From positions 1-6,342 of the forward strand of contig SLNX01000099.1 in NCBI GenBank assembly GCA_007132825.1: a stretch of DNA of 6,342 nt, written 5' to 3'. The notes beneath the pieces were generated by a model that did no database searches, had not been told where the DNA came from, and saw only the letters and a program-made list of their open reading frames with translations. The stretch comes from Bacteroidales bacterium (GTDB taxonomy: Bacteria > Bacteroidota > Bacteroidia > Bacteroidales > UBA7960). The translations under genes were made by a program, and so were the position numbers. Of this stretch, positions 1-6,342 are shown one piece after another. Each line of letters starts with the position of its first letter. Position 1 is the first letter of the stretch.

Positions 1-417
1 CAGGAGGTTGGCATCCTGGCCTCGATTGTTCAGAGTGAAACCAACAAGCAGGATGAAAAGGCAAGAATTGCCGGGGTATACATGAATCGTCTTGTCAGAC
101 GGATTCCATTGCAAGCCGATCCAACCGTTGTTTATGCCCTGGGAGATTTCACCATCAACAGGGTTTTGAACAGTCATCTGGAAATAGATTCACCCTACAA
201 TACATATATGCATGCAGGCTTGCCACCCGGACCGATCAATTTGCCGGAGCCGGCAACAATAGATGCCGTATTGAATTATGAAAAACACGATTACCTCTTT
301 TTTTCCGCAAAAGCTGACTTTAGCGGATACCACGTTTTTGCAAGGACATACAGAGAGCATTTAAGAAATGCGAGGGAGTATCAGCAAGCGCTTAATGAAC
401 GTAGAATTTTCAGATAA
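1..417 (+). CDS. mltG: Endolytic peptidoglycan transglycosylase MltG (YceG-like), 3' part only
   Basis: The reading frame is open from base 1, so this is the C-terminal 138 residues of a gene whose start lies outside the window; the first in-window ATG (position 82) is internal. MltG is an inner-membrane lytic transglycosylase that cuts nascent glycan strands and so sets their length. Family signatures seen: an ILASIVQSET segment at fragment residues 5-14, whose Glu13 matches the conserved catalytic glutamate as I remember the family; AGVYMNRL at 24-31; PLQADPTVVYALG at about 37-49; the YNTY and GLPPGPI motifs near the middle; and a C-terminal HVFARTYREH segment. The form LGDFTINRVLNSHLEIDSPYNTY resembles Bacteroidota MltG. 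A Gln sits two residues before the catalytic Glu, where Gammaproteobacterial proteins have Glu. The N-terminal membrane helix and LysM-like part are not visible. The stop TAA at 415-417 lies 11 bp before the next gene, which suggests co-transcription. Confidence 0.93.
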   Translation, partial: QEVGILASIVQSETNKQDEKARIAGVYMNRLVRRIPLQADPTVVYALGDFTINRVLNSHLEIDSPYNTYMHAGLPPGPINLPEPATIDAVLNYEKHDYLFFSAKADFSGYHVFARTYREHLRNAREYQQALNERRIFR

Positions 418-428
418 AACCTTCAAAT

Positions 429-1844
429 ATGCAAAAAATTAAATTCGGTACAGACGGCTGGCGTGCGGTAATTGCCAAAGAGTTTACTGTAACAAATGTG
501 GCTCGAATTGCTGAAGCTACGGCAAAATGGGTCAAACAAAAATCTTCAGACCCAAGTGTGATGCTTGGACATGATTGCCGCTTCGGGGGCGAGCTGTTTA
601 CTGAAACAGTTGCAAAAGTGCTGACCAATCAGCAGGTTAAAGTTTACATGGCCGACACCTTTGCGACAGCCCCGATGGTTGCCATGGGTACAAAAAACCA
701 TCAATGTGCAGTTGGTGTATTCATCACCGCCAGCCACAACCCTCCTGAATACAACGGATACAAACTAAAAGGAAATTATGGGGGACCATTGCTGGAGGAG
801 GAGGTCCTTGAACTGGAAGCACTGATCCCCGACACGGTTGATGAAAGGTTGATCGACAAGATCGATCTGGAGGAGATGCGGAATAAAGGACTCCTGGTTT
901 CCATTGACCTGGAAGAGATGTACATCAATTACCTGGAAAAGCATTTTGACCTGGACGCTATCCGCAACTCCAAATTCAATTTTGCCTTCGACGCGATGTA
1001 TGGGTCTGGCCAACGGGTGATGCAGAAGCTGTTTCCCACAATCACCCTGCTTCATTGCGAACGGCAACCCTTGTTTGACGGCATTCCGCCAGAGCCTTTG
1101 GCCAAAAACCTTAAGGCCTTCAGCAAAACCATTAGCAGCAAAGGGGACATAGACTGCGGCCTTGCAGTTGACGGAGATGCCGACCGCACTGCACTGATGG
1201 ACAGCAAAGGAAATTATATCGACTCCCACCACGTGATCCTGCTGCTGATCCACTACCTGCATCATTACAAAAACATGTCCGGAAAAGTTGCCGTAGGCTT
1301 TAGCTCCTCGGTAAAGATCAAGAAGCTGTGTGAAGCATATAACATCCCGATAGAATTTGTCAAAATCGGGTTCAAGCACATTTGTGGCATCATGCTGGAA
1401 GAGGAGGTCCTGGTTGGTGGCGAGGAGTCGGGTGGCATTGCCGTGAAGGGCGAACTGCCCGAGCGCGATGGCATTTACAATGGCCTGGTGATCTGGGAAG
1501 CCATGGTTCACACCGGGAAAAATCTTTCGGAATTGATTCAGGAGATCTATGCCATCACCGGCAGCTTTGCCTTCGAACGTGCTGACCTGCTGATCCCACA
1601 GGAGGAAAAGGAGCGGATCGTCAATAACTGCAAAAACGGACATTATAAGCAGTTTGGCGATTACGTAGTTCAGAAAGTGGAAACCCTCGACGGCTTCAAA
1701 TACTACTTCAGTGATTACCAGTGGCTGATGATCCGTCCTTCGGGCACAGAACCGTTGCTCAGAACCTATGCCGAAGGCATTGACCAAAAAGAAGCCCTTC
1801 ATATTCTCAAGAGTGGCTATGAGACCATTATGAACGATTATTAA
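429..1844 (+). CDS. Phosphoglucomutase/phosphomannomutase family protein (alpha-D-phosphohexomutase)
   Basis: This complete 471-residue cytoplasmic enzyme should interconvert hexose 1- and 6-phosphates through a phosphoserine intermediate and Mg2+. All four hallmark loops of the alpha-D-phosphohexomutase superfamily are present: FGTDGWR at residues 6-12; the phosphoserine loop TASHNPP with active Ser102; the metal loop DGDADR at 248-253 (Asp248, Asp250, Asp252); the sugar-recognition loop GEESGG at 331-336; and the phosphate-binding loop RPSGTEP at 436-442. Length is normal for the four-domain fold. The N-terminal FGTDGWRA rather than FGTDGIRG argues against GlmM; glucose versus mannose specificity cannot be read from the sequence. 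The ATG fits because FGTDGW normally sits within ten residues of the start. Upstream is A/T-rich with no Shine-Dalgarno motif, as is usual in Bacteroidota. It follows mltG by 11 bp and likely shares its transcript. The TAA stop runs into the heptad repeat. Products could feed envelope polysaccharide or glycogen synthesis (inference). Confidence 0.93.
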   Translation: MQKIKFGTDGWRAVIAKEFTVTNVARIAEATAKWVKQKSSDPSVMLGHDCRFGGELFTETVAKVLTNQQVKVYMADTFATAPMVAMGTKNHQCAVGVFITASHNPPEYNGYKLKGNYGGPLLEEEVLELEALIPDTVDERLIDKIDLEEMRNKGLLVSIDLEEMYINYLEKHFDLDAIRNSKFNFAFDAMYGSGQRVMQKLFPTITLLHCERQPLFDGIPPEPLAKNLKAFSKTISSKGDIDCGLAVDGDADRTALMDSKGNYIDSHHVILLLIHYLHHYKNMSGKVAVGFSSSVKIKKLCEAYNIPIEFVKIGFKHICGIMLEEEVLVGGEESGGIAVKGELPERDGIYNGLVIWEAMVHTGKNLSELIQEIYAITGSFAFERADLLIPQEEKERIVNNCKNGHYKQFGDYVVQKVETLDGFKYYFSDYQWLMIRPSGTEPLLRTYAEGIDQKEALHILKSGYETIMNDY

Positions 1845-1898
1845 TTATCAATTATCAATTACCGATCAACAATCAATAATTAACAATTAACAATTAAA
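1843..1898. repeat. Eight-unit, 7-bp-phased A/T-rich tandem repeat filling the spacer
   Basis: The sequence can be cut without any gap into eight heptads starting at 1843, 1850, 1857, 1864, 1871, 1878, 1885 and 1892. The units read AATTATC, AATTATC, AATTACC, GATCAAC, AATCAAT, AATTAAC, AATTAAC and AATTAAA. The outer three on each side are near-identical to one another and the central two are degenerate but keep phase. The array begins inside the stop codon of the hexomutase gene (its last two bases) and ends three bases before the ATG of the M14 peptidase gene, so it makes up essentially the whole spacer. No Bacteroidota-type promoter (TTTG at -33, TAnnTTTG at -7), Shine-Dalgarno motif or strong hairpin is visible in it. 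Its function is unknown; it may be a slippage-derived spacer or a leader element. Confidence 0.85.
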
Positions 1899-1901
1899 AA
1901 A

Positions 1902-4532
1902 ATGTGTTTTTCAAAAGCTAAAACTGTTATACTTTTTATATTTATATTGGGTTTTTCGGCCGCTTTCGCGGGAAATGAACGAGGAGAGCTGACCCATCCG
2001 GAAGAATTCTTTGGATTCATGCCGGGGGCCGACAGACAGATGTTCAAATACCAGCCGATGATTGATTATCTAGACCTTTTGCAACAGCAGTCGGATATGG
2101 TAAAAATGATCGAGCATGGGGTATCTCCAATGGGCAAGCCGATGTACATTGCTTTTGTTTCTGCAGCTGAGAATATTCAAAACCTGGAGCGGCTTCGTTA
2201 TATCAACAATAGACTTGCCCTCGATGGCAATTTGCCACAGGATACACTGGATGCGATGATTGCAGAAGGAAAAGTGTTTGTACTTGTGACTCTTTCGATG
2301 CACTCCACCGAAGTTGCGCCGTCGCAGGCTGCGCCTCTGATGGCATACAACCTGATTACCGGCACCGACAGCAGGCCGGAATACCTCGATGATGTTGTAT
2401 TCATGATGGTACCCAGCCACAATCCGGACGGTATGGACATGATTGTTTCACATTACAATAAATACCTTGACACACCCTTTGAGGGAAGTTCTTTGCCGGG
2501 GGTGTATCACAAATATGTGGGACACAATATCAACAGGGATTTCATCACACTGACGCAGACTGACAACCAGGCGGTGGCCGACATCTATAACCTTGACTGG
2601 TTTCCACATGTTTTGGTTGAAAAGCATCAGATGGGAAGCACCGGGCCACGTTATTTCGTTCCTCCAAACCACGATCCGATCGCCCAGAACATCGACGAGC
2701 TGGTTTGGAACTGGACCTGGGTGTTCGGTTCCAACATGGCGCGCGACATGACGGCGAGTGGATTGAAAGGGGTCAGTCAGCATTACCTATTTGATGATTA
2801 CTGGCCTGGATCCACACAAACCAGTGCCTGGAAAAATGTGATCAGCCTGTTAACGGAGGCTGCCAGTGTTCAGCTTGCAACGCCCATCTACATTGAAGCC
2901 AACGAGCTGCGTGTTTTTGGTAAAGGGCTTTCAGAGTACAAAAAGAGCATCAATTTCCCCGCACCCTGGCCCGGAGGATGGTGGCGGCTTGGCGACCTTG
3001 TTCAGTATGAGCTGGAATCGGTCTACAGCCTGGTAAAAACGGCTTCTTTACACCGTGAAGACATTCTCTCATTCCGGAACGAGATGTGTCGAAGGGAGAT
3101 CAATAAAGGGAAAACACAACCACCGTTTTACTATGTGCTTCCTTCAAAGCAACACGACGACAGCGAACTTGTTGAACTGCTGTTTTTGCTTGAGCGACAT
3201 GGCATTCAACTTTTCAGAATGGATGAAGACACGGTTCTGGATCACAAAATGATAGAGGCAGGAGACATCATTATTCCCCTCGCACAACCTTTCAGGGCCT
3301 TCATCAAGGAGGTGATGGAAAGCCAGGTCTATCCCATAAGGAGATATACTCCAGGCGGCGAAATAATCAGACCTTACGATATTACCAGCTGGTCGTTGCC
3401 ACTGCACAGAGGTTTACGCAGCATAGAAGTAAACAGCTACCATCCGGCAAACGATCTGGCGAAGAGTCCAATTCAAGCTGAAGCGCTTATCACCAGTGTT
3501 CAGATTCCGGAGAACACGACATGGATTGCACTGTCTGCAAACCGAAATGAAAGCTACCGAATTGCTTTCATGGCCATGGACGCTGGCCTGGTTGTCCAAC
3601 GTACGACACAGAGTTCAGAAACCTTAAACGGACAGCTTCCGGCAGGTAGTTTTTTGGTTGAGATCACCAGGCGGAACAGACAAACGCTGGAATCGATTGT
3701 TGATGGAATGAAGCTACCACCGGTTTTTCTCGCGGACGCTCCTGACATTCCCAAAAAAACCGTAAAATTGCCTAGAGTTGCATTGTGTGAAACCAACTTT
3801 CACGACATGGATGCCGGGTGGACAAGATTTCTTTTTGATTCATACGGTATTCCTTACACTGTATTGAATCCTGCTGATTTTAAGTCGGCAAACCTCTCCG
3901 GAAACTATGATGTGATCATTTTTCCCGACAGTGGCAAAGACCAGATCCTGCAGGGACGAAGCACCCGTGGCGGAGAGGTGTTCATCCCATTCTACAATCC
4001 CGAATACATTGAAGGGATGGGTCAGGAGGGCTGGCAAAATGTCCTTTCTTTTATGGCTGATGGAGGAACTGTTATTTCCTGGGGGCGCTCCACCGAACTG
4101 TTTTTTGGGCTGGTGCAGCCGGGCAATGGTGAGGAAGACTTCCGCTTTCCCGTTCAGGATGTTTCATCCAGGTTAAGAAACGAAGGCTTTGATTGCCCCG
4201 GATCATTTTTAAGGATTCACCTTCGGGAGGATCATCCTTTGACCTGGGGAATGGAAAACAAAACAGGAGTATTTCACCGGAATTCACCGATTTTCGCTAC
4301 CTCCATTCCTACATTCGGGATGGACAGGCGGGTAATCGGTTTATTTCCGGAAGATGAAAAGATCCTGCTTAGCGGATATGCTGAACAGGAGCAACTCATA
4401 GAACGCCATCCGGCCATCGTATGGATGCAACGCGGTGAAGGGCAGGCGGTACTGTTCTCATTTGTTCCCAATTTCAGGGGGTCAACACCAGTTACCAGCA
4501 AACTGATCTTCAACAGTATTTTACTTGACTAA
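1902..4532 (+). CDS. Secreted M14-family zinc carboxypeptidase-like protein with C-terminal GATase-like domain
   Basis: An 876-residue exported protein. Residues 1-23 form a signal peptide: Lys5 and Lys7, a hydrophobic core VILFIFILGF, then an AFA cleavage site before Gly24. There is no lipobox, so a soluble periplasmic or secreted form is likely. The M14 metallopeptidase domain spans about residues 32-390. Zinc ligands appear to be His134 and Glu137 (HSTE) with His242 (EKHQMG); NPDG lies at 174-177; GHNINRDF at 207-214 supplies the substrate-binding Asn-Arg pair; and Glu319 in LLTEAAS is the best candidate for the general base. Residues about 620-876 resemble a class-I glutamine-amidotransferase-like fold (MDAGWTRFLFDSYGIPYTVL, then YDVIIFPD), without an obvious catalytic Cys. 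The region at 400-610 links the two. Length and order match large M14 proteins I recall from Bacteroidota. In-frame TAA at 1881 fixes the start at this ATG. The peptide substrate is unknown. Confidence 0.88.
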   Translation: MCFSKAKTVILFIFILGFSAAFAGNERGELTHPEEFFGFMPGADRQMFKYQPMIDYLDLLQQQSDMVKMIEHGVSPMGKPMYIAFVSAAENIQNLERLRYINNRLALDGNLPQDTLDAMIAEGKVFVLVTLSMHSTEVAPSQAAPLMAYNLITGTDSRPEYLDDVVFMMVPSHNPDGMDMIVSHYNKYLDTPFEGSSLPGVYHKYVGHNINRDFITLTQTDNQAVADIYNLDWFPHVLVEKHQMGSTGPRYFVPPNHDPIAQNIDELVWNWTWVFGSNMARDMTASGLKGVSQHYLFDDYWPGSTQTSAWKNVISLLTEAASVQLATPIYIEANELRVFGKGLSEYKKSINFPAPWPGGWWRLGDLVQYELESVYSLVKTASLHREDILSFRNEMCRREINKGKTQPPFYYVLPSKQHDDSELVELLFLLERHGIQLFRMDEDTVLDHKMIEAGDIIIPLAQPFRAFIKEVMESQVYPIRRYTPGGEIIRPYDITSWSLPLHRGLRSIEVNSYHPANDLAKSPIQAEALITSVQIPENTTWIALSANRNESYRIAFMAMDAGLVVQRTTQSSETLNGQLPAGSFLVEITRRNRQTLESIVDGMKLPPVFLADAPDIPKKTVKLPRVALCETNFHDMDAGWTRFLFDSYGIPYTVLNPADFKSANLSGNYDVIIFPDSGKDQILQGRSTRGGEVFIPFYNPEYIEGMGQEGWQNVLSFMADGGTVISWGRSTELFFGLVQPGNGEEDFRFPVQDVSSRLRNEGFDCPGSFLRIHLREDHPLTWGMENKTGVFHRNSPIFATSIPTFGMDRRVIGLFPEDEKILLSGYAEQEQLIERHPAIVWMQRGEGQAVLFSFVPNFRGSTPVTSKLIFNSILLD

Positions 4533-4546
4533 GGCTGTATTAGGCA

Positions 4547-5839
4547 TCAATCCAACGGTTTACCATAAAGGTCATATTCATCGGCCTTCGTGATCAGGAC
4601 ATCGATGAATTGTCCGGGAATAATTTCCTTCTGGTCTGGTATCAGTACCTCGTTGTCTACCTCCGGAGAGTCAAACTCGGTGCGACCTACCAAGTATTTG
4701 CCATCCACACGGTCAATCAGTACCCGATAGGTTTTTCCAACCTTAGCCTGATTGATTTGCAGGGAAATAGATGCCTGAAGTGACATGATTGCCTCCTCCC
4801 GCCTGTTCTTTTCTGCTTGTGCAATTGGATCTCCCAAATTAAAGGCACGGGTGCCCTCCTCCGGTGAATAGGTAAATACACCCAGTCTGTCGAAACGAAC
4901 CGCTTCCACAAAGTCGTAAAGCTCCTGGAAGGCCTGTTTTGTTTCACCGGGATATCCAACCATCAAAGTTGTTCGAAGGGCAATACCCGGAACGAGGCGA
5001 CGCACTTTTTCCAGAAATCGGATCGTTTGCTTTTTTGAGTGTCCGCGCCGCATCGACAAAAGTAACTCATCATTGATGTGCTGCAGTGGAATATCAAGGT
5101 AGTTGCAAATCCTGGGGTTTTCTGCCATCAGTTGCAACACATCTTCCGGGAAGTTATTTGGATAGGCATAATGCAAACGGATCCATTCGATGCCCTCAAC
5201 ACGAATAAGCGACTGCAGTAATTTTGCCAGCATCGGTTTTTTTGACAAGTCGTAGCCATAGTAGCTCAAGTCCTGTGCGACCAGCAAAAGTTCTTTCACC
5301 CCTTTGCCGGCTAGTATGGTTGCTTCCTCTGTCAAACTATCAATGGAGGCAGACTGATAGGCCCCCCTGATCATCGGAATGGCACAGAAAGAGCAGGTAC
5401 GGTCACATCCTTCAGCAATTTTAAGATAAGCGTAATGTTTTGGTGTGGTAATATATCTTTGTGGAAGATCATTTTGATATGTTTCCTTCAGATAGGCGTA
5501 AAGGTCATTGGCTGCAGAAACGCCAAACCAGGCATCCACTTCCGGTATTTCCTGTCGCAGATCATCCAAATAGCGCTGGGAAAGACATCCGCAAACAAGC
5601 ACCTTTTCGTGTAGCCCTTTTTTCTTCTTTTCTATGATCTGAAGGATGGTGTCAATGCTCTCCTCCTTGGCATCATGTATGAAGCCACAAGTATTAACAA
5701 TAACGATATTGGGGTCTCCCCTGCCCTCTTCTATAACAGAAAACCTTTCAGACGGCAATTGGCCGAGTATCTTTTCCGAATCCACAAGGTTTTTGGAACA
5801 GCCCAGGCTTACAACCTGAAGGGTGGTTTTTTTCACCAT
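4547..5839 (-). CDS. rimO: Ribosomal protein S12 (aspartate) methylthiotransferase RimO
   Basis: A complete 430-residue radical-SAM enzyme that adds a methylthio group to the beta-carbon of the conserved aspartate near position 88 of ribosomal protein uS12. Domains in order: an N-terminal methylthiotransferase (UPF0004) domain, residues about 6-120, with cluster-binding Cys14 (SLGCSKNLVDSE), Cys51 (NTCGF) and Cys85 (GCLSQRY); a radical-SAM domain with CxxxCxxC at Cys145, Cys149 and Cys152, followed by AIPMIRG; and a C-terminal TRAM domain from about 363 to 428. LGCSKNLVDSE and the LVAQDLSYYG segment favour RimO over the tRNA-modifying paralogue MiaB. An in-frame TAA directly precedes the ATG, so translation starts here (a GTG is codon 2). 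The leader has no Shine-Dalgarno motif. It lies 11 bp downstream of ftsY and is probably translated from the same mRNA. Its 3' end faces the M14 gene across 14 bp. Confidence 0.95.
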   Translation of the reverse strand: MVKKTTLQVVSLGCSKNLVDSEKILGQLPSERFSVIEEGRGDPNIVIVNTCGFIHDAKEESIDTILQIIEKKKKGLHEKVLVCGCLSQRYLDDLRQEIPEVDAWFGVSAANDLYAYLKETYQNDLPQRYITTPKHYAYLKIAEGCDRTCSFCAIPMIRGAYQSASIDSLTEEATILAGKGVKELLLVAQDLSYYGYDLSKKPMLAKLLQSLIRVEGIEWIRLHYAYPNNFPEDVLQLMAENPRICNYLDIPLQHINDELLLSMRRGHSKKQTIRFLEKVRRLVPGIALRTTLMVGYPGETKQAFQELYDFVEAVRFDRLGVFTYSPEEGTRAFNLGDPIAQAEKNRREEAIMSLQASISLQINQAKVGKTYRVLIDRVDGKYLVGRTEFDSPEVDNEVLIPDQKEIIPGQFIDVLITKADEYDLYGKPLD

Positions 5840-5850
5840 TTATTTATTTG

Positions 5851-6342
5851 CTATTGAAATAGTGTTTCAACAAATGCAGCCCTGTCAAACAACTGGAGGT
5901 CATCAATTCCTTCTCCCACACCAATGTATTTTACGGGTACATTAAACTGATCACTGACACCGATCACGACACCTCCTTTGGCGGTACCGTCGAGTTTGGT
6001 GATAGCCAGGGCATTCACCTCCGTTGCAGAGGTAAATTGTTTGGCTTGTTCAAATGCATTTTGTCCGGTTGAACCGTCGAGGATCAGCAGAATTTCGTGC
6101 GGTGCCCCTGGAATCACCTTTTGCATCACCCTTTTGATTTTTGCCAGCTCATTCATCAGGTTTATTTTGTTATGAAGCCTCCCTGCTGTATCAACAATTA
6201 CTACATCGGCATTGCCATTTTTTGCAAACACCATTGTGTCATAAGCAACAGAGGCAGGATCTGTACCCATTCCGTGTGATACGATGGGTACTTCGGCCCG
6301 CTGCGACCATATGGTCAGCTGATCAACAGCGGCAGCACGGAA
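5851..6342 (-). CDS. ftsY: Signal recognition particle receptor FtsY, C-terminal part only
   Basis: The frame is open to the window's right edge, giving 163 C-terminal residues of FtsY; the in-window ATG at 6270 is internal and should not be used as a start. FtsY is the SRP receptor GTPase, which docks SRP-ribosome complexes at the inner membrane and passes nascent chains to SecYEG. Visible motifs, by fragment residue: FRAAAVDQL at 1-9 (end of the DTFRAAA motif); the G3 motif DTAGR at 51-55; STGQNA at 91-96; the G4 motif TKLDGTAKGG at 115-124; and the closing GVGE at 141-144. STGQNA with APHEILL points to FtsY rather than its paralogue Ffh, which has a different sequence there and carries an M domain that is absent here. 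The P-loop and N domain are beyond the window. The gene ends in TAG, 11 bp before rimO; the ftsY-rimO order is, from memory, common in Bacteroidota. Confidence 0.95.
   Translation of the reverse strand, partial: FRAAAVDQLTIWSQRAEVPIVSHGMGTDPASVAYDTMVFAKNGNADVVIVDTAGRLHNKINLMNELAKIKRVMQKVIPGAPHEILLILDGSTGQNAFEQAKQFTSATEVNALAITKLDGTAKGGVVIGVSDQFNVPVKYIGVGEGIDDLQLFDRAAFVETLFQ
5854..5870. repeat. Small perfect inverted repeat at the 3' end of ftsY
   Basis: TTGAAA (5854-5859) and TTTCAA (5865-5870) form a 6-bp perfect inverted repeat around a 5-base loop. It lies in the last codons of ftsY, one base before its stop codon on the - strand and about 15 bases before the rimO start. It is A/T-rich and weak, with no following U-tract in the transcript, so it is not a convincing intrinsic terminator. 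It may well be chance. Confidence 0.35.

Noticed and set aside
791..1411. An 18-base near-repeat (17 of 18 identical) at 791-808 and 1394-1411, and a twice-occurring IDLEEM peptide at residues 145-150 and 159-164 of the hexomutase
   Set aside because: Both arise from similar acidic helical peptides (LEEEVL and IDLEEM) in the same protein; the copies are isolated and explained by coding.
765..1802. A 345-codon open frame on the - strand opposite the hexomutase gene
   Set aside because: It lies entirely antisense to a gene with four intact family motifs, its translation matches no family I know, and long antisense frames are common opposite well-conserved genes.
1780..1808. TTGACC followed at promoter-like spacing by an A/T-rich hexamer, upstream of the M14 gene
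   Set aside because: The second hexamer is a poor match, the site lies in coding sequence, and Bacteroidota promoters use a different consensus.
1902..1970. A lipoprotein signal, considered because a Cys is residue 2 of the M14 protein
   Set aside because: That Cys precedes the hydrophobic core; no Cys follows the core, and the AFA site fits ordinary signal peptidase cleavage.
3931..4176. An 81-codon + strand frame within the M14 gene, and several similar short frames on both strands across 2070-4513
   Set aside because: All overlap the recognised M14 protein in other frames, with no family resemblance or separate start context.
4547..5839. MiaB, the tRNA methylthiotransferase, as an alternative identity for this gene
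   Set aside because: The SLGCSKNLVDSE start, the LVAQDLSYYG segment and the position next to ftsY all favour RimO.

Overview
This 6.3-kb window looks like ordinary chromosomal housekeeping DNA from a member of the Bacteroidota. That assignment rests on three things: the flavour of the proteins (MltG, FtsY, RimO and an M14 peptidase fused to an amidotransferase-like domain all match what I recall of Bacteroidota versions), starts preceded by A/T-rich leaders with no Shine-Dalgarno motif, and the adjacent ftsY-rimO pair. I could not run any database search, so the phylum is an inference. I cannot name a genus.

Layout. Three genes run on the + strand and two on the - strand, meeting tail to tail. 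(1) Positions 1-417 hold the 3' end of mltG, a septal/peripheral peptidoglycan lytic transglycosylase, cut by the left edge. (2) After 11 bp, positions 429-1844 hold a complete alpha-D-phosphohexomutase (phosphoglucomutase/phosphomannomutase family, not GlmM-type). (3) A 57-bp spacer is filled almost completely by an eight-unit, 7-bp-phased A/T-rich repeat. (4) Positions 1902-4532 hold a secreted M14-family zinc carboxypeptidase-like protein with a C-terminal class-I glutamine-amidotransferase-like domain. (5) A 14-bp convergent gap follows. (6) On the - strand lie rimO (5839-4547), the ribosomal protein S12 methylthiotransferase, and upstream of it the 3' end of ftsY (from the right edge at 6342 to 5851), the SRP receptor GTPase. 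These two are 11 bp apart and very probably co-transcribed.

How the genes relate. mltG and the hexomutase are close enough to share a transcript; both bear on envelope polysaccharide metabolism, one cutting glycan strands and the other supplying sugar phosphates. The M14 protein has its own signal peptide and is set off by the repeat spacer. ftsY and rimO both concern the translation and secretion apparatus. No gene-free stretch exceeds 60 bp. I saw no RNA gene, mobile element, CRISPR array or phage/defence gene. I find no evidence for a new biological system here; the heptad repeat between the hexomutase and the peptidase is the most unusual feature.
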